Assembly (NCBI GenBank): GCA_013373125.1 | Contig: JABXIK010000012.1 | Coordinates: 1 to 62,804 of the forward strand | Direction: 5' to 3' | Length of the DNA: 62,804 nt | From: Gammaproteobacteria bacterium | GTDB taxonomy: Bacteria > Pseudomonadota > Gammaproteobacteria > Pseudomonadales > Oceanobacteraceae | Part shown: piece after piece, positions 35,060 through 44,860 of the stretch | Layout of the letters: the number at the start of each line of letters is the position of its first letter | Position numbering within the stretch: the first letter of the stretch is position 1 | Notes under the pieces: model-generated | Seen by the model: only the letters and a program-made list of their open reading frames with translations | Database searches by the model: none | What the model was told of the DNA's origin: nothing | Made by a program: the position numbers and the translations under genes

Positions 35060-36025
35060 TTATTCTACAAATTGGGTTTGACTAGCAATAAGAGAAGAGA
35101 GTTTTAAATTCCAGTGAGCCATTCCGCTTTGGCTATACACAAATTGTCCACTTAGTGACTTCATTTGTGGAATGCGATCCGGTTTAACCCCTTTTAAAAT
35201 CATGGATGCTAAACGTGCAGCTGTTATACCTTCCTGATGGGCGGAGATCGTAAAGCCGCCAGCCCCTTGTTCTTTACCGATAAAAATATCCCAAAATGAA
35301 AAAATAGGAACCTTTGCTTGGTGAAAGGCTTGGCTAATTAAAACGCTGGGTGGGATGTATTGATTGGCTTTATCGCGAATGGTGTGGTGGGTACCAATAA
35401 TAATCGCATCGTATTGGCCATGGGCTTGATATACAGCTTGTAGCCAGGTGTCCTTATCATTGGTTAGGACGATGTCGAGTTCGGAGCCATACAGTTGAGC
35501 TTGGCGGGCATCCTCAAAAAACTCACTCACCGCGTTTTGCATGGTGGGTGAATCGTCCATCAGGATAAGAAAGCGATCATTATTCGATAGCACCTTGCGT
35601 AAGTGGCGGATACTTTCGGCAAAAAATGGACGTTCTAAAATGCCGGTTACTAAGGGGTGGTTAAGGGTAGGGTGTTGCGTTGGACCACCGTTGACGCCTA
35701 AGAACACCACGGGAATGTTTTTATCTACTAAATACTGCGCCATGAGTGAAAAAGCATTGTCATCTCCTAGTATGGCGATGTCAGGTTGTATGGTTTCTAT
35801 TTGGGCCTGTACGGATTTTACTTTTTGCGGCCATTGCTCCTTTGCTAAGCGCTTTGTATCCAACTCAAAAATATGAATGTTATGTTCTTCTGCTAATACA
35901 GATTGAATGGCTGTGATGTAATCGTGATCCCATTTGTATTGAGAGTGGTAGCTTTCAATGATCACAACGTTTTTTGCCAAACACATGGGCGCGACCAATA
36001 ATAGGGATAAAAAGAGGGCTTTCAT
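35060..36025 (-). CDS. periplasmic ABC-type substrate-binding protein (orphan)
   Basis: 321 residues from the ATG at 36025, chosen because it opens a clean signal peptide (MKALFLSLLLVAPMCLA) and follows AAGGAAACC; the frame is open a further 26 codons upstream. The mature part (KNVVIIESYHSQYKWDHDY, IAILGDDNAFSLMAQYLVDKNIPVVFLGVNG) is a two-domain periplasmic binding fold of the ABC_sub_bind type. No permease or ATPase gene lies beside it, so it may feed a remote transporter or a sensor such as a chemoreceptor or kinase. A half-palindrome of the locus (TGC-TTTG-GTA) lies 63-72 bp upstream. Confidence 0.75.
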   Translation of the reverse strand: MKALFLSLLLVAPMCLAKNVVIIESYHSQYKWDHDYITAIQSVLAEEHNIHIFELDTKRLAKEQWPQKVKSVQAQIETIQPDIAILGDDNAFSLMAQYLVDKNIPVVFLGVNGGPTQHPTLNHPLVTGILERPFFAESIRHLRKVLSNNDRFLILMDDSPTMQNAVSEFFEDARQAQLYGSELDIVLTNDKDTWLQAVYQAHGQYDAIIIGTHHTIRDKANQYIPPSVLISQAFHQAKVPIFSFWDIFIGKEQGAGGFTISAHQEGITAARLASMILKGVKPDRIPQMKSLSGQFVYSQSGMAHWNLKLSSLIASQTQFVE

Positions 36026-36087
36026 GATGGTTTCCTTGTTGTTATTTTGCACACAGTTAAGCATTGAATTGAAATCCCCCCAATGGT

Positions 36088-36097
36088 GCTTTGGTAG
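36088..36097. promoter_or_regulatory. half-palindrome TGC-TTTG-GTA upstream of the orphan binding protein
   Basis: The spacer TTTG and the GTA arm match the 27115 and 23767 sites; the other arm is degenerate. It could act on the binding-protein gene (minus) or on the DyP gene (plus). Confidence 0.35.
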
Positions 36098-36199
36098 TAA
36101 CAAAAGCCAGTAAATCCCTTGAGTTTGGTTGTCTTCTGGGGTTGAAATACAGTAATGTGATGACTATTAAAAAATGAAGTAACTGTTAAGGAAGTGATG

Positions 36200-37075
36200 A
36201 TGGATTTACAAATCGTTCAGCAAGGTATTTATGATGATATTCCCCTTCACGGACGTTTTTTATTCTTTCAACTCAATCATCAAGCGCAAACAGAGCAAGT
36301 AAAATCGGTACTAAACGCGATCCAATCTCAAGTAGATGGCCAAAGCGTCGTATTAGGATTGGGCGATGCCACATTAAATGCATTAAACGCCAAAGGGCTC
36401 GAGTCACTACAGTTTCCAACTTATGATACTCGTGGTGTTCAAGTGCCATCGACGCCAGCGGCATTATGGATATGGTTGCGAGGGGACGACCTAGGCGACA
36501 TTACTTTGCAGGCGCAAAACTTAGCGTCGAAGCTAGAAGGTGCGTTTACTCTTGATAGCAGTGTGGATGCGTTTAAATACAAAGAAGGTCGTGATCTTAC
36601 GGGTTATGAAGACGGTACCGAAAACCCTGAAGGGGAAGAAGCTTTTGCCACGGCGTTTACTCAAACCGGCGGCTCGTATGTGGCTATTCAGCAATGGCAG
36701 CATGATCTAGCGCATTTTAAACAGCAAAGCCAAGATCAACAGGATGACACCATAGGTCGTCGTTTAAGTGATAACGAAGAATTAGACGATGCTCCAGAAT
36801 CTGCCCATGTGAAACGTACCGAGCAAGAAGGTTTTGACCCGGAGATCTTTCTATTGCGCCGCTCCATGGCTTATGGAGAGGGATTGAATGCTGGGTTGGT
36901 CTTCCAAGCATTTGCTGCAACCACGCAATCATTTGCAACCATGATGGCCAAAATGGTTGGGGAAGAAGACGGCATAGTGGATGCCTTGTTTAACTTCACA
37001 CGGCCTATCACCGGGGCGTTTTTTTGGTGCCCACCCATGAAAAATGGTCAGCCAGATTTCAGTTTGATCTTTTAA
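36200..37075 (+). CDS. Dyp-type heme peroxidase (YfeX-like)
   Basis: 291 residues from the ATG at 36200, 7 nt after AAGGA; ATG 36197 and GTG 36194 are also in frame. The distal-side motif GYEDGTENP (GxxDG, about 134-142) carries the catalytic Asp, and the His in ESAHVKRT (about 203) is the likely proximal heme ligand. LRRSMAYGEGLNAGLVFQAF and the C-terminal GAFFWCPP complete the pattern. No signal or Tat peptide, so it is cytoplasmic like YfeX. These enzymes oxidise dyes and porphyrinogens with peroxide; the native substrate is unknown. Confidence 0.9.
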   Translation: MDLQIVQQGIYDDIPLHGRFLFFQLNHQAQTEQVKSVLNAIQSQVDGQSVVLGLGDATLNALNAKGLESLQFPTYDTRGVQVPSTPAALWIWLRGDDLGDITLQAQNLASKLEGAFTLDSSVDAFKYKEGRDLTGYEDGTENPEGEEAFATAFTQTGGSYVAIQQWQHDLAHFKQQSQDQQDDTIGRRLSDNEELDDAPESAHVKRTEQEGFDPEIFLLRRSMAYGEGLNAGLVFQAFAATTQSFATMMAKMVGEEDGIVDALFNFTRPITGAFFWCPPMKNGQPDFSLIF

Positions 37076-37085
37076 GATATCAAAC

Positions 37086-37113
37086 AAAAAAGCCTGCATA
37101 AGCAGGCTTTTTT
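37086..37113. terminator. terminator between DyP and a small membrane-protein gene
   Basis: AAAAAAGCCTGC pairs with GCAGGCTTTTTT around ATAA. It serves both convergent genes. Confidence 0.92.
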
Positions 37114-37114
37114 G

Positions 37115-37393
37115 TTATTTGTTACCCCAAATTTTAGCGACTGCGCGATCTGTGCCCAGTAGTCCCACAATAAACCCCACAGCAGCCACACCGCCAAAAA
37201 CCACAACTGGGATTAAGTATCCGTAGGTTTCGCCGCCAGCAGAAAATACACATACCAAGGTGGCTAAGAATGTAAATAGAACCGCAATGGCCAGCAAAAT
37301 GGTGCGGTGTGAGTCTTTATAGCTGTATGGCTCATTGCCAGCTTCTAGGGGATTTAAGATGACAGAGAACAGGTTTCTTAGTTGGGTTTTCAT
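37115..37393 (-). CDS. small inner-membrane protein of unknown function
   Basis: 92 residues: a polar N-terminus with NPLEAGNEPYSYKDSHRTILL followed by two membrane helices (about 31-50 and 58-80) and a short basic tail. ATG at 37393. I know no family for it; similar two-helix proteins are frequent in marine gammaproteobacteria. It is monocistronic, converges on DyP and is divergent from the LysR gene. Confidence 0.65.
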   Translation of the reverse strand: MKTQLRNLFSVILNPLEAGNEPYSYKDSHRTILLAIAVLFTFLATLVCVFSAGGETYGYLIPVVVFGGVAAVGFIVGLLGTDRAVAKIWGNK

Positions 37394-37553
37394 GTTACAG
37401 GCTTTTTAGCTAGGAATAGTATGCAGCACATTCTGCGCAAATATGCACTTGGACACAATGACTACTGACAGTTTCTTACGGGTGTGATTAGATAAGTAAA
37501 TTATATATAAACCTTAAAATGATTATAAAAATAAATGAGCTATTGGGGTGTAC

Positions 37554-38450
37554 ATGAATGTAACGGTTAAGCAATTGCGCATCTTTGTGGAAGTGGCGCG
37601 CCACTTGTCATTCGCTGCTGCGGGCAATCATTTACATCTGAGTCAGCCAGCCATTTCACTTGCTATTCAAAATCTTGAGCAGCACATCGGCGGTAAATTA
37701 TTTGATCGCAATACTCGTCACTTGGCGTTAACCCCAGAGGGACAATCATTTTACCCAACAGCGCTTGGGTTGTTGAATCAATGGTCACAAGCATTAGATG
37801 ACGTACATAATTTATTTACTCTTCAACGCGGTAAATTAAATATGGCAGTGATGCCGTCTTTTGGCTCCAATGGTTTGGAAGACGTTGTAGCGCAATATCA
37901 TAAGTTATACCCAGAAATTAATTTGGCCATTGATAATATCGTGATGGATCAAGCTATTGAGGGGGTCAGAAAAGGGCGTTATGAAATGGCGGTGATGTTT
38001 GCTGCGCAGAATATGAATGCAGTGGAGTTCACGCCATTATTCACTGATCACTTTATGGCCATTTACAGTGACGAATATGCTCAATTATTAAACGGAGTGA
38101 ATCTACAAGAAAATTGGCAAGCACTTTTTGATTGCCCTATGGTGGTGATGGATAAAGATTCCAGTATTCGTCGCTGGATCGAAGAGGAAGTGCAAAGCCA
38201 GCAGTTGCAAATTCAAACCGTGGCCGAAGTGAATCAAATCGAAACTTTAGGCCGATTTGTGGCGAAAGGCTTAGGTGTAGGGATCGTCCCTTCATTATGT
38301 CAGCAGCAAATGCAGGGTTTGGGGTTACATATGCAAGCGTTGGGTGATCAAGTGCAATCACGAGAGGTTGGGGTGGTGACGTCATCACAGCATAGTTTAT
38401 CTACGGCAGCTCAATCCATGTTGAAGCTATTGCAAAACCTTTACGCATAG
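37554..38450 (+). CDS. LysR-family transcriptional regulator
   Basis: 298 residues from the ATG at 37554, which follows GGGGTG; a GTG at 37548 is possible. The winged HTH is clear (LRIFVEVARHLSFAAAGNHLHLSQPAISLAIQNLEQHIGGKLFDR, about 6-50), and the rest is a LysR effector-binding domain (GLGVGIVPSLCQQQ near the end). Its proper target is unknown; the pirin gene 105 bp downstream in the same direction is a candidate for cotranscription. Confidence 0.9.
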   Translation: MNVTVKQLRIFVEVARHLSFAAAGNHLHLSQPAISLAIQNLEQHIGGKLFDRNTRHLALTPEGQSFYPTALGLLNQWSQALDDVHNLFTLQRGKLNMAVMPSFGSNGLEDVVAQYHKLYPEINLAIDNIVMDQAIEGVRKGRYEMAVMFAAQNMNAVEFTPLFTDHFMAIYSDEYAQLLNGVNLQENWQALFDCPMVVMDKDSSIRRWIEEEVQSQQLQIQTVAEVNQIETLGRFVAKGLGVGIVPSLCQQQMQGLGLHMQALGDQVQSREVGVVTSSQHSLSTAAQSMLKLLQNLYA

Positions 38451-38555
38451 AAATTAGGTGGCGTCGTATCGAATGATTCGATCTAACAAGTGCAATTTAT
38501 TCAACCATTGCCTATACATTTTTCATTACACTGTTTGAAACAGTGGAGAATTATT

Positions 38556-39386
38556 ATGCGTACGATTCAAACATTACTTAATGCTCAAGACGCCATGGAC
38601 GGGGCTGGCGTAAAAATTAAACGCCACAGTACCGTGCGTTATGCTTTGGCAGACCCATTTTTGATGTTAGATGAAATACGCAGTGACGATCCTGACGATT
38701 TTATCGCAGGCTTTCCGCCTCATCCTCATCGCGGTATTGAAACCTTAACCTACATGCGTGTGGGGGGCATTCGCCATGAAGATCACATGGGCAATACCGG
38801 CCAAGTACTCAGTGGTGGCGCCCAATGGATGCGTGCTGGCCGAGGTGTGATTCACGGTGAAATGCCGCTAAAAGAACATGACAAAATGCATGGCTTTCAA
38901 TTATGGATTAATTTAAATAGCCAAAATAAGATGATCGACCCGGATTATCGAGACGTGCCGAAAGAAGAAATGGCCCATGTGCTAACAGCAGATTATCTCG
39001 CACACGTATTGGCAGGTACATGGACCTTGGATGGTAAAGAATACCTTGGCCCTTTGGATAAATTAGAAGCCAGCAGTGCCATTTTAGATTTGGAGCTAAA
39101 GGCCGGTGGCCAGTTTGAGCACGATATTCCGGATGATCATCATTTGGTCATGATGGTGTATGAAGGCCAGGTGGAAGTGGCTGGCAATGCAGTGAAACGT
39201 CCGCAAATGGCTTTGTTTTCACAGCAAGGTGGATTGAATGTGACTTCGAGTACTGGGGGGAAAGCCCTGATAATACATGGCGTGCCCCATAAGGAGCCCA
39301 TTGCCAATTACGGACCTTTTGTCATGAATACCCCTGAGGAGATCGAGCAGGCCATCCAAGATTATCAAAATGGTGTTCTTGTATAG
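38556..39386 (+). CDS. pirin family protein (bicupin)
   Basis: 276 residues from the ATG at 38556, 6 nt after GGAG; an upstream in-frame ATG is inferior. The N-terminal cupin has the metal-binding set FPPHPHRGIETLTYM and GVIHGE (His-His-His-Glu), plus the pirin block MHGFQLWINL. Pirins are metal cupins; some are quercetinases or redox-sensing coregulators. The function here is unknown. The gene follows a LysR regulator and ends at a clean terminator. Confidence 0.9.
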   Translation: MRTIQTLLNAQDAMDGAGVKIKRHSTVRYALADPFLMLDEIRSDDPDDFIAGFPPHPHRGIETLTYMRVGGIRHEDHMGNTGQVLSGGAQWMRAGRGVIHGEMPLKEHDKMHGFQLWINLNSQNKMIDPDYRDVPKEEMAHVLTADYLAHVLAGTWTLDGKEYLGPLDKLEASSAILDLELKAGGQFEHDIPDDHHLVMMVYEGQVEVAGNAVKRPQMALFSQQGGLNVTSSTGGKALIIHGVPHKEPIANYGPFVMNTPEEIEQAIQDYQNGVLV

Positions 39387-39411
39387 GCAGTTCAGTATTC
39401 TCGCAAGCAAT

Positions 39412-39439
39412 AAAAAAGGTAGCCTAGGCTACCTTTTTT
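39412..39439. terminator. terminator after the pirin gene
   Basis: AAAAAAGGTAGCC pairs with GGCTACCTTTTTT, almost without a loop; usable from both strands. Confidence 0.88.
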
Positions 39440-39461
39440 ATTGAATGATTATTCGAATGCG

Positions 39462-39662
39462 TTAGGGCTGAATAAGGGGTTCCCCATCATCAGATTTTAT
39501 TACCCAACGAATATCCATGGCTATGATCAGGGTGGTCACCAAGAGAATAGCGCCAATGGTGTAGTGTTGTACCTGCACGGTAATAAAGATGGTACCAGCC
39601 AAAAGGCAAATGAAAAGTAATGTAAAAATGGCCAAAAGTGCTTTTTTATGTTCGCTGCCCAT
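39462..39662 (-). CDS. small two-helix membrane protein of unknown function
   Basis: 66 residues: MGSEHKKALLAIFTLLFICLLAGTI opens the first helix, a second helix spans about 36-55, and a short polar tail follows (SDDGEPLIQP). The ATG at 39662 follows AGGAG. No family recognised. It shares the pirin terminator by convergence. Confidence 0.6.
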   Translation of the reverse strand: MGSEHKKALLAIFTLLFICLLAGTIFITVQVQHYTIGAILLVTTLIIAMDIRWVIKSDDGEPLIQP

Positions 39663-39829
39663 AAGGGCTCCTATTATTCTAATCGGTTGTTACGTCATAA
39701 ATATACCTACGAAAAGACTATACAAACGTAAAATAATGTAACCAGTGTGTAATGTTTTTATGCGCTATGTAAGTTACTCAAGAACCCTAAAATCCAGTAT
39801 CATGACGCCCAAATTATGGGTGAGTAACA

Positions 39830-40939
39830 ATGTTTAGATTGGGTTTAATTATTAATCCCTATGCCGGATTGGGTGGCAGCGTGGCCCTAAAAGGCAGTGA
39901 TAATATGGCGCAACAAGCGCTAGACATGGGGGCGATTGCCAAAGCAGGGCAACGTACGCACACGGCTTTATCTTTATTGGAAGACCTAAAAGACCAAATT
40001 CAGGTGGTGACCTGCCCAGGTGACATGGGTGAATCTGTGGTTGAAAGCTTGGGTATGAACTATGAAGTCATTGCTGGAATATCAGTTGGTCAAACCTCTG
40101 CTGAGGATACGCAAAAAGCGGCTGAAATCATCAAGGCCCAAGGGGTGGATCTATTGGTGTTTGCCGGTGGCGATGGCACCGCACGGGATGTGTGTTCTGT
40201 GGTTGAAGATGCGTTTCCTGTTTTAGGGGTTCCGGCTGGAGTAAAAATTCACAGCGGTGTGTATGGGGTGACACCTTCGGCATCCGGTGAAGTGATTCGC
40301 TTATTGGTTACGGGTCAGCTGGTGGATTTAAAACCTCAGGATGTGCGCGATATTGATGAAGATGCGTTTCGAAATAATCAGGTAAAAGCCAAGCTTTATG
40401 GGGAAATGTTGGTACCTCAAGCCGGCCAATTTGTGCAGGCGGTTAAACAAGGGGGCATTGAGCAAGAAGAGCTGGTACTGGATGATTTAGCCGCGTATTT
40501 AGCCCAAGAGTTAGAACCAGATGTGTTGTATTTAATTGGGTCTGGAAAAACGACGCAGCACTTTATGGATTACTTACACCTTCCTAGTACCTTATTAGGT
40601 GTGGATGCGCTATTAAATGAAAACGTCATTGCAGAAGATGTCAATGAACAGCAAATTTTAGCCTTATTAGATGAATATCCAGATGCTCGCATCATGGTCA
40701 GTGTCATCGGTGGGCAAGGCCATGTGTTTGGCCGCGGCAATCAGCAATTAAGCAGTGAGGTGATTAAGCGAGTGGGGCGTGAGAACTTAATGATTCTTTC
40801 TACCAAAACCAAGCTGACTCAATTGGAAGGTCGCCCATTAATTGCGGATACCTCGGATGTCGCGTTAGATAAAACCCTTGCAGGGCATATTGAAGTGATT
40901 ACAGGGTATCAAGATAAAGTGCTGTATCCGATTCAGTAA
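39830..40939 (+). CDS. ATP-NAD kinase-like protein (COG3199/AcoX type)
   Basis: 369 residues. The N-terminus LGLIINPYAGLGGSVALKGSD and the kinase motif LLVFAGGDGTARDVCS (GGDGT, about 108-112) define a divergent NAD-kinase fold; VPAGVKIHSGVYGVTP follows. The C-terminal half (LYLIGSGKTTQHFMDYL, VIGGQGHVFGRGNQQLS) is specific to this AcoX-like subgroup. Such proteins are thought to phosphorylate NAD or related cofactors, and AcoX-type members sit near acetoin genes, but the activity is not established. The gene stands alone. Confidence 0.85.
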   Translation: MFRLGLIINPYAGLGGSVALKGSDNMAQQALDMGAIAKAGQRTHTALSLLEDLKDQIQVVTCPGDMGESVVESLGMNYEVIAGISVGQTSAEDTQKAAEIIKAQGVDLLVFAGGDGTARDVCSVVEDAFPVLGVPAGVKIHSGVYGVTPSASGEVIRLLVTGQLVDLKPQDVRDIDEDAFRNNQVKAKLYGEMLVPQAGQFVQAVKQGGIEQEELVLDDLAAYLAQELEPDVLYLIGSGKTTQHFMDYLHLPSTLLGVDALLNENVIAEDVNEQQILALLDEYPDARIMVSVIGGQGHVFGRGNQQLSSEVIKRVGRENLMILSTKTKLTQLEGRPLIADTSDVALDKTLAGHIEVITGYQDKVLYPIQ

Positions 40940-40963
40940 TGAATACGCTGATAAGGCACCAAT

Positions 40964-40992
40964 AAAAAAGGAAGGGTAAGCCTTCCTTTTTT
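40964..40992. terminator. terminator between the NAD-kinase-like gene and gcvR
   Basis: AAAAAAGGAAGG pairs with CCTTCCTTTTTT around GTAAG; shared by convergent genes. Confidence 0.9.
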
Positions 40993-41020
40993 ATTGGTTG
41001 TTTTTCAAGCAATCTAAAGT

Positions 41021-41533
41021 TTAAAGCGGATTGATTTCCACCATTAATTCGTTACTCAATTGCTCAAGGGCATCACGCACATCATCCACCTCTACAGTTT
41101 CTGGAATGTGTACCCAGGCTTTGGTTTTGAAAAGAGGCTCGGCACTCATGGCTGCACTTTCAAATTGAGTGTTTAATTCCAATACGTTAACCGCCAATGC
41201 CGCGAGTGCTTGAGCCACATCTTTTACGATACCAGGGCGGTCATTGCCCACGATATTTAATTTGGCATTGGCTTGGCTATCGCTGGCTTGTGCCTGGGAG
41301 TATTCAGTATTGATCACCCAGCCAGTATCTTTTAGTTGGTTCAGGGCGACTTCTAAGCCGCTGACATTTTGCTCGGTGATTTGCACTTTTACGATACCGG
41401 CGAATTTACCGGCCAGTTGTGTCATGCGGCTTTCTAACCAATTACCTTGATTATCTTTGATGATGCCGGAAAGGGTGTCGACTATACCTGGGCGGTCGTC
41501 GGTCATGATGCTGATAATGAAAAATGATGACAC
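41021..41533 (-). CDS. gcvR: double-ACT-domain regulator, GcvR-like
   Basis: 170 residues from a GTG at 41533, which is preceded at 6 nt by AGAGGT; the frame stays open to 41614 but that region lacks domain sequence. Two ACT domains are visible: FFIISIMTDDRPGIVDTLSGII and LNIVGNDRPGIVKDVAQALA. GcvR in E. coli represses the glycine cleavage operon by binding GcvA, sensing glycine. No gcv genes are in the window. An ACT-domain protein of another role is possible. Confidence 0.75.
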   Translation of the reverse strand: MSSFFIISIMTDDRPGIVDTLSGIIKDNQGNWLESRMTQLAGKFAGIVKVQITEQNVSGLEVALNQLKDTGWVINTEYSQAQASDSQANAKLNIVGNDRPGIVKDVAQALAALAVNVLELNTQFESAAMSAEPLFKTKAWVHIPETVEVDDVRDALEQLSNELMVEINPL

Positions 41534-41647
41534 TGGGCTACCTCTTGTTTTAATTATGTTAATTTCGGCACTATAGCCCAGTGCTGTCGGGGATGAAAGC
41601 GACAGCACTTTCAAATGGGTTTCAAGGTGAGGTTATCTCGTCTGGAG

Positions 41648-43195
41648 TTATCTAAATCGCTCAATGATGTTGTGCTGCTCATTCACCAAATTAGTCACAT
41701 TAATGGCGGCTTCTTTCGATTCTTCGGCACTGGTTGTATTGTCTTGCGCGCTTTGGCGAATCACATTCATGTGCTTGCTGATTTCTTCCGAGCCAAGGCG
41801 TTGCTCTTGTACTGCCTGATTAATAGTGGCCATTTGCGTGTTGATTTCTTCAACGCTGTCTCGGACTTGTTGCAAGGTTGAATAGGTCTCTTGCACTTGT
41901 TCGGCATTGGCTGACGCTTGCTCACGAGATTGATCCATGACCTCTGTCGCTCCTTGAGCCCCTTGTCTCAATTGATCAACGATGCGTCGAATCTCTTCAG
42001 TGGATTCAGAGGTGCGATTGGCAAGCGTGCGCACTTCATCTGCAACTACGGCAAAGCCGCGACCTTGTTCACCGGCGCGAGCGGCTTCTATGGCTGCATT
42101 TAATGCCAATAGGTTGGTTTGCTCAGCTATGGCCTGGATCACTTCTAAGAAGCTATGAATGGATTCGGAATGCTCAGCGAGATTTTGCACATTGGTTGAC
42201 GCTTGGTTAATGGTTTGCGCCATGGCTTCCAATGTGGTTTTGGCTTTTTGCATTTGTTGTTCGCTGGTTTGAGTGTCACTTTTTGCTTTTTCTGTTTGTT
42301 GTGCGGTTTCGTTCACGGAATCCGAAATAGAATCAAACTGAGTGGTGATCTCTTCAAACGCCGCGGCAAACATGGTGGCGGCATCCAGTTGTTCAGTTAG
42401 TTTATGTAAGCTGTTTTCAGCGGCGCGATGGCTGATGTTGGAGGCATTTTGAATCGGAATACAGGTATCTTGAATGCGTTCGCGTAAAGTAATGATTTGG
42501 CTTTGCATGTGCTCAAATGCCATGAGAATTTCACCTACATCATCATTGCGTCCCGTATAAATATACGCCGCCAAGGGGTCATGGGTAATGGTGCGGGCTT
42601 TTTTCAAAACTTGTTTCAGGTTTTTAAGCGCTGAGCCTTGCACAAAGGCTAATGCCGCCACTGGAATTAACGCAATCCAAGGGTTGAAGAAGTGATCAAT
42701 CGCCACGGCACTTAAACCCAATAGCACGCTTACAATTTGCCCTAATGGCAAAGACTGCAGGCGAGTTTTTGAGCTTAGTGGTGATTTATTTTTGTTGAGA
42801 CGGCCATAGACTTTTTCAGCCCGCTCAATAGTATCCTTAGTGGGCTTATAACGTACAGATTCATAACCTACGACATTGCCATTTTCTTTAACTGGGGTGA
42901 CAAACGCATCCACCCAGTAGTAATCACCATTCTTACAACGGTTTTTGACGATGCCTTTCCATTGTTTGCCTTTTTTAAGGTAGTCCCACAATAGTTGGAA
43001 GGCGGCTGGTGGCATGTCGGGATGGCGCACAATGTTGTGGTTCTTGTGCAGTAATTCTTCCTCGGTGAAGCCGCTGATGTTTAGAAAATCTTGGTTGACG
43101 TGCTCAATGGCGCCTTTGAGGTTGGTGGAGGAAATGATTCGCTCGTGACTCTCAAGCACGCGTTCTTGATCGGTTACCGGTAAATTCTTTTTCAT
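41648..43195 (-). CDS. Aer-like methyl-accepting chemotaxis protein with N-terminal PAS
   Basis: 515 residues. A PAS domain opens the protein ([45 protein letters not shown]), as in the redox sensor Aer. Two adjacent hydrophobic segments (about 150-190) form a membrane hairpin, then a short HAMP-like region. The signalling hairpin tip [37 protein letters not shown] (about 360-397) is complete. No periplasmic ligand domain. The protein probably steers by respiratory/redox state through FAD or another PAS ligand. Confidence 0.9.
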   Translation of the reverse strand: MKKNLPVTDQERVLESHERIISSTNLKGAIEHVNQDFLNISGFTEEELLHKNHNIVRHPDMPPAAFQLLWDYLKKGKQWKGIVKNRCKNGDYYWVDAFVTPVKENGNVVGYESVRYKPTKDTIERAEKVYGRLNKNKSPLSSKTRLQSLPLGQIVSVLLGLSAVAIDHFFNPWIALIPVAALAFVQGSALKNLKQVLKKARTITHDPLAAYIYTGRNDDVGEILMAFEHMQSQIITLRERIQDTCIPIQNASNISHRAAENSLHKLTEQLDAATMFAAAFEEITTQFDSISDSVNETAQQTEKAKSDTQTSEQQMQKAKTTLEAMAQTINQASTNVQNLAEHSESIHSFLEVIQAIAEQTNLLALNAAIEAARAGEQGRGFAVVADEVRTLANRTSESTEEIRRIVDQLRQGAQGATEVMDQSREQASANAEQVQETYSTLQQVRDSVEEINTQMATINQAVQEQRLGSEEISKHMNVIRQSAQDNTTSAEESKEAAINVTNLVNEQHNIIERFR

Positions 43196-43327
43196 AATAG
43201 GGTCACTAAGCTTAATCCTTTATGGCTTCTGCAATTAAGGTTAGCTCAAATTTACTAAAGTGAAATGTTGAATTGTCAGGCATAATAGGGGCCGCTATAG
43301 CCATAATAATAATTTCTAGGTACACCC

Positions 43328-44806
43328 ATGAGTCAGCACATTCTTGCCATTGATCAAGGTACAACCAGCTCTCGCGCCATTATTTTTAACGAAAAAGGCC
43401 AAATCGTTGTTCAAGCGCAACAGGAGTTCCCGCAACACTTTCCTAAATCGGGTTGGGTAGAGCACGATCCAGAAGACATTATGGAAAGCGTTCTGTCGGT
43501 TTGTCATGAAGCATTAAACAAGGCGCAACTGAATGCGTCAGATATCGCCAGTATCGGTATCACTAACCAACGTGAAACCACAGTGGTGTGGGACAAGCAA
43601 ACCGGTAAGGCCATTTACCGTGCCATCGTCTGGCAAGATCGTCGCACAGCAGATTTATGCGAATCCCTAAAACAACAAGGCCTGGAAGATAAAATCAATG
43701 ACAAAACCGGTTTGTTATTGGATCCGTATTTTTCGGCCACCAAGATCAAATGGATTTTAGATAATGTAGACGGTGCCAGAGCAAAAGCCCAACGCGGTGA
43801 TTTAGCCTTTGGCACCATAGATAGCTTCATTTTGTGGCGTTTAACAGGGGAGCATAAAACCGATGTGACCAACGCCTCCCGTACTTTGCTGTGTAATATT
43901 CACCAGTTGCAATGGGATGAAGAGCTGCTATCCATTTTTGATATTCCTGCGCAAATCTTACCGTCCATCCATCCTTCCAGTTGTGAGTTCGGATTAACAT
44001 CAGCCAATATTTTTGGCGCACCTATCTTGGTGGGAGGCATTGCTGGGGATCAGCAAGCGGCGCTCATTGGCCAGGCGTGTTTTAAAGAAGGCATGGCTAA
44101 AAGCACGTACGGCACTGGTTGTTTCTTGATGCTCAATACCGGCGATACTCCGCGCAAGAGCCAGCATCGATTACTGACCACAGTTGCCTATCAAATTGGT
44201 GATGTCACTCACTATGCCCTAGAAGGCAGTATCTTCATGGCCGGTGCGACGATTCAGTGGATTCGTGACGGTTTAAAACTGATTCACCATGCCAGCGAAA
44301 CCTTGGATATGGCGCAATCGGTTGGAGCCAATAATCAGGTGTATTTGGTACCCGCATTCACTGGGTTGGGTGCTCCGTATTGGGACCCGCATGCTCGCGG
44401 CGCCATTATGGGATTGACCCGTGATACGGGTATTGCAGAAATCGTGACCGCAGGTCTGCAAAGTGTGTGTTATCAAACCCGTGATCTACTTGAAGCCATG
44501 AAAAAGGATCAGGCTATGCCGGCCCATTTACGCGTTGATGGTGGCATGGTGGTGAATGACTGGGTGGTACAGTTCTTGTCTGATATTTTAGATCTACCCA
44601 TTGAACGTCCAGTGATCACTGAAACCACGGCTCTTGGGGCGGCGTTTTTAGCGGGCTTGAGTGGGGGTGTTTTTGCCAGTATTGAAGAGGTGTGTGCCCT
44701 TTGGCAGGAAGAGTCTGAATTCAAACCTGTTATGAAAGACGATGAAAGAAATGCCCTTTATAACGGTTGGTTAGATACGGTATCCAGAGTTCGCACAAGC
44801 GAGTAA
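43328..44806 (+). CDS. glpK: glycerol kinase
   Basis: 492 residues. The ATP-binding start [21 protein letters not shown], the substrate block [27 protein letters not shown], and [17 protein letters not shown] are all standard GlpK. The C-terminal ATP motif [14 protein letters not shown] is intact. The enzyme makes glycerol-3-phosphate from glycerol. No glpF, glpD or glpR in the window. A diguanylate cyclase gene follows 54 bp downstream. Confidence 0.96.
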   Translation: MSQHILAIDQGTTSSRAIIFNEKGQIVVQAQQEFPQHFPKSGWVEHDPEDIMESVLSVCHEALNKAQLNASDIASIGITNQRETTVVWDKQTGKAIYRAIVWQDRRTADLCESLKQQGLEDKINDKTGLLLDPYFSATKIKWILDNVDGARAKAQRGDLAFGTIDSFILWRLTGEHKTDVTNASRTLLCNIHQLQWDEELLSIFDIPAQILPSIHPSSCEFGLTSANIFGAPILVGGIAGDQQAALIGQACFKEGMAKSTYGTGCFLMLNTGDTPRKSQHRLLTTVAYQIGDVTHYALEGSIFMAGATIQWIRDGLKLIHHASETLDMAQSVGANNQVYLVPAFTGLGAPYWDPHARGAIMGLTRDTGIAEIVTAGLQSVCYQTRDLLEAMKKDQAMPAHLRVDGGMVVNDWVVQFLSDILDLPIERPVITETTALGAAFLAGLSGGVFASIEEVCALWQEESEFKPVMKDDERNALYNGWLDTVSRVRTSE

Positions 44807-44860
44807 GATGGCCGCCCATAAAAATAACAGCGGCGCTGACATGGGCGCAAAGGATGGACC

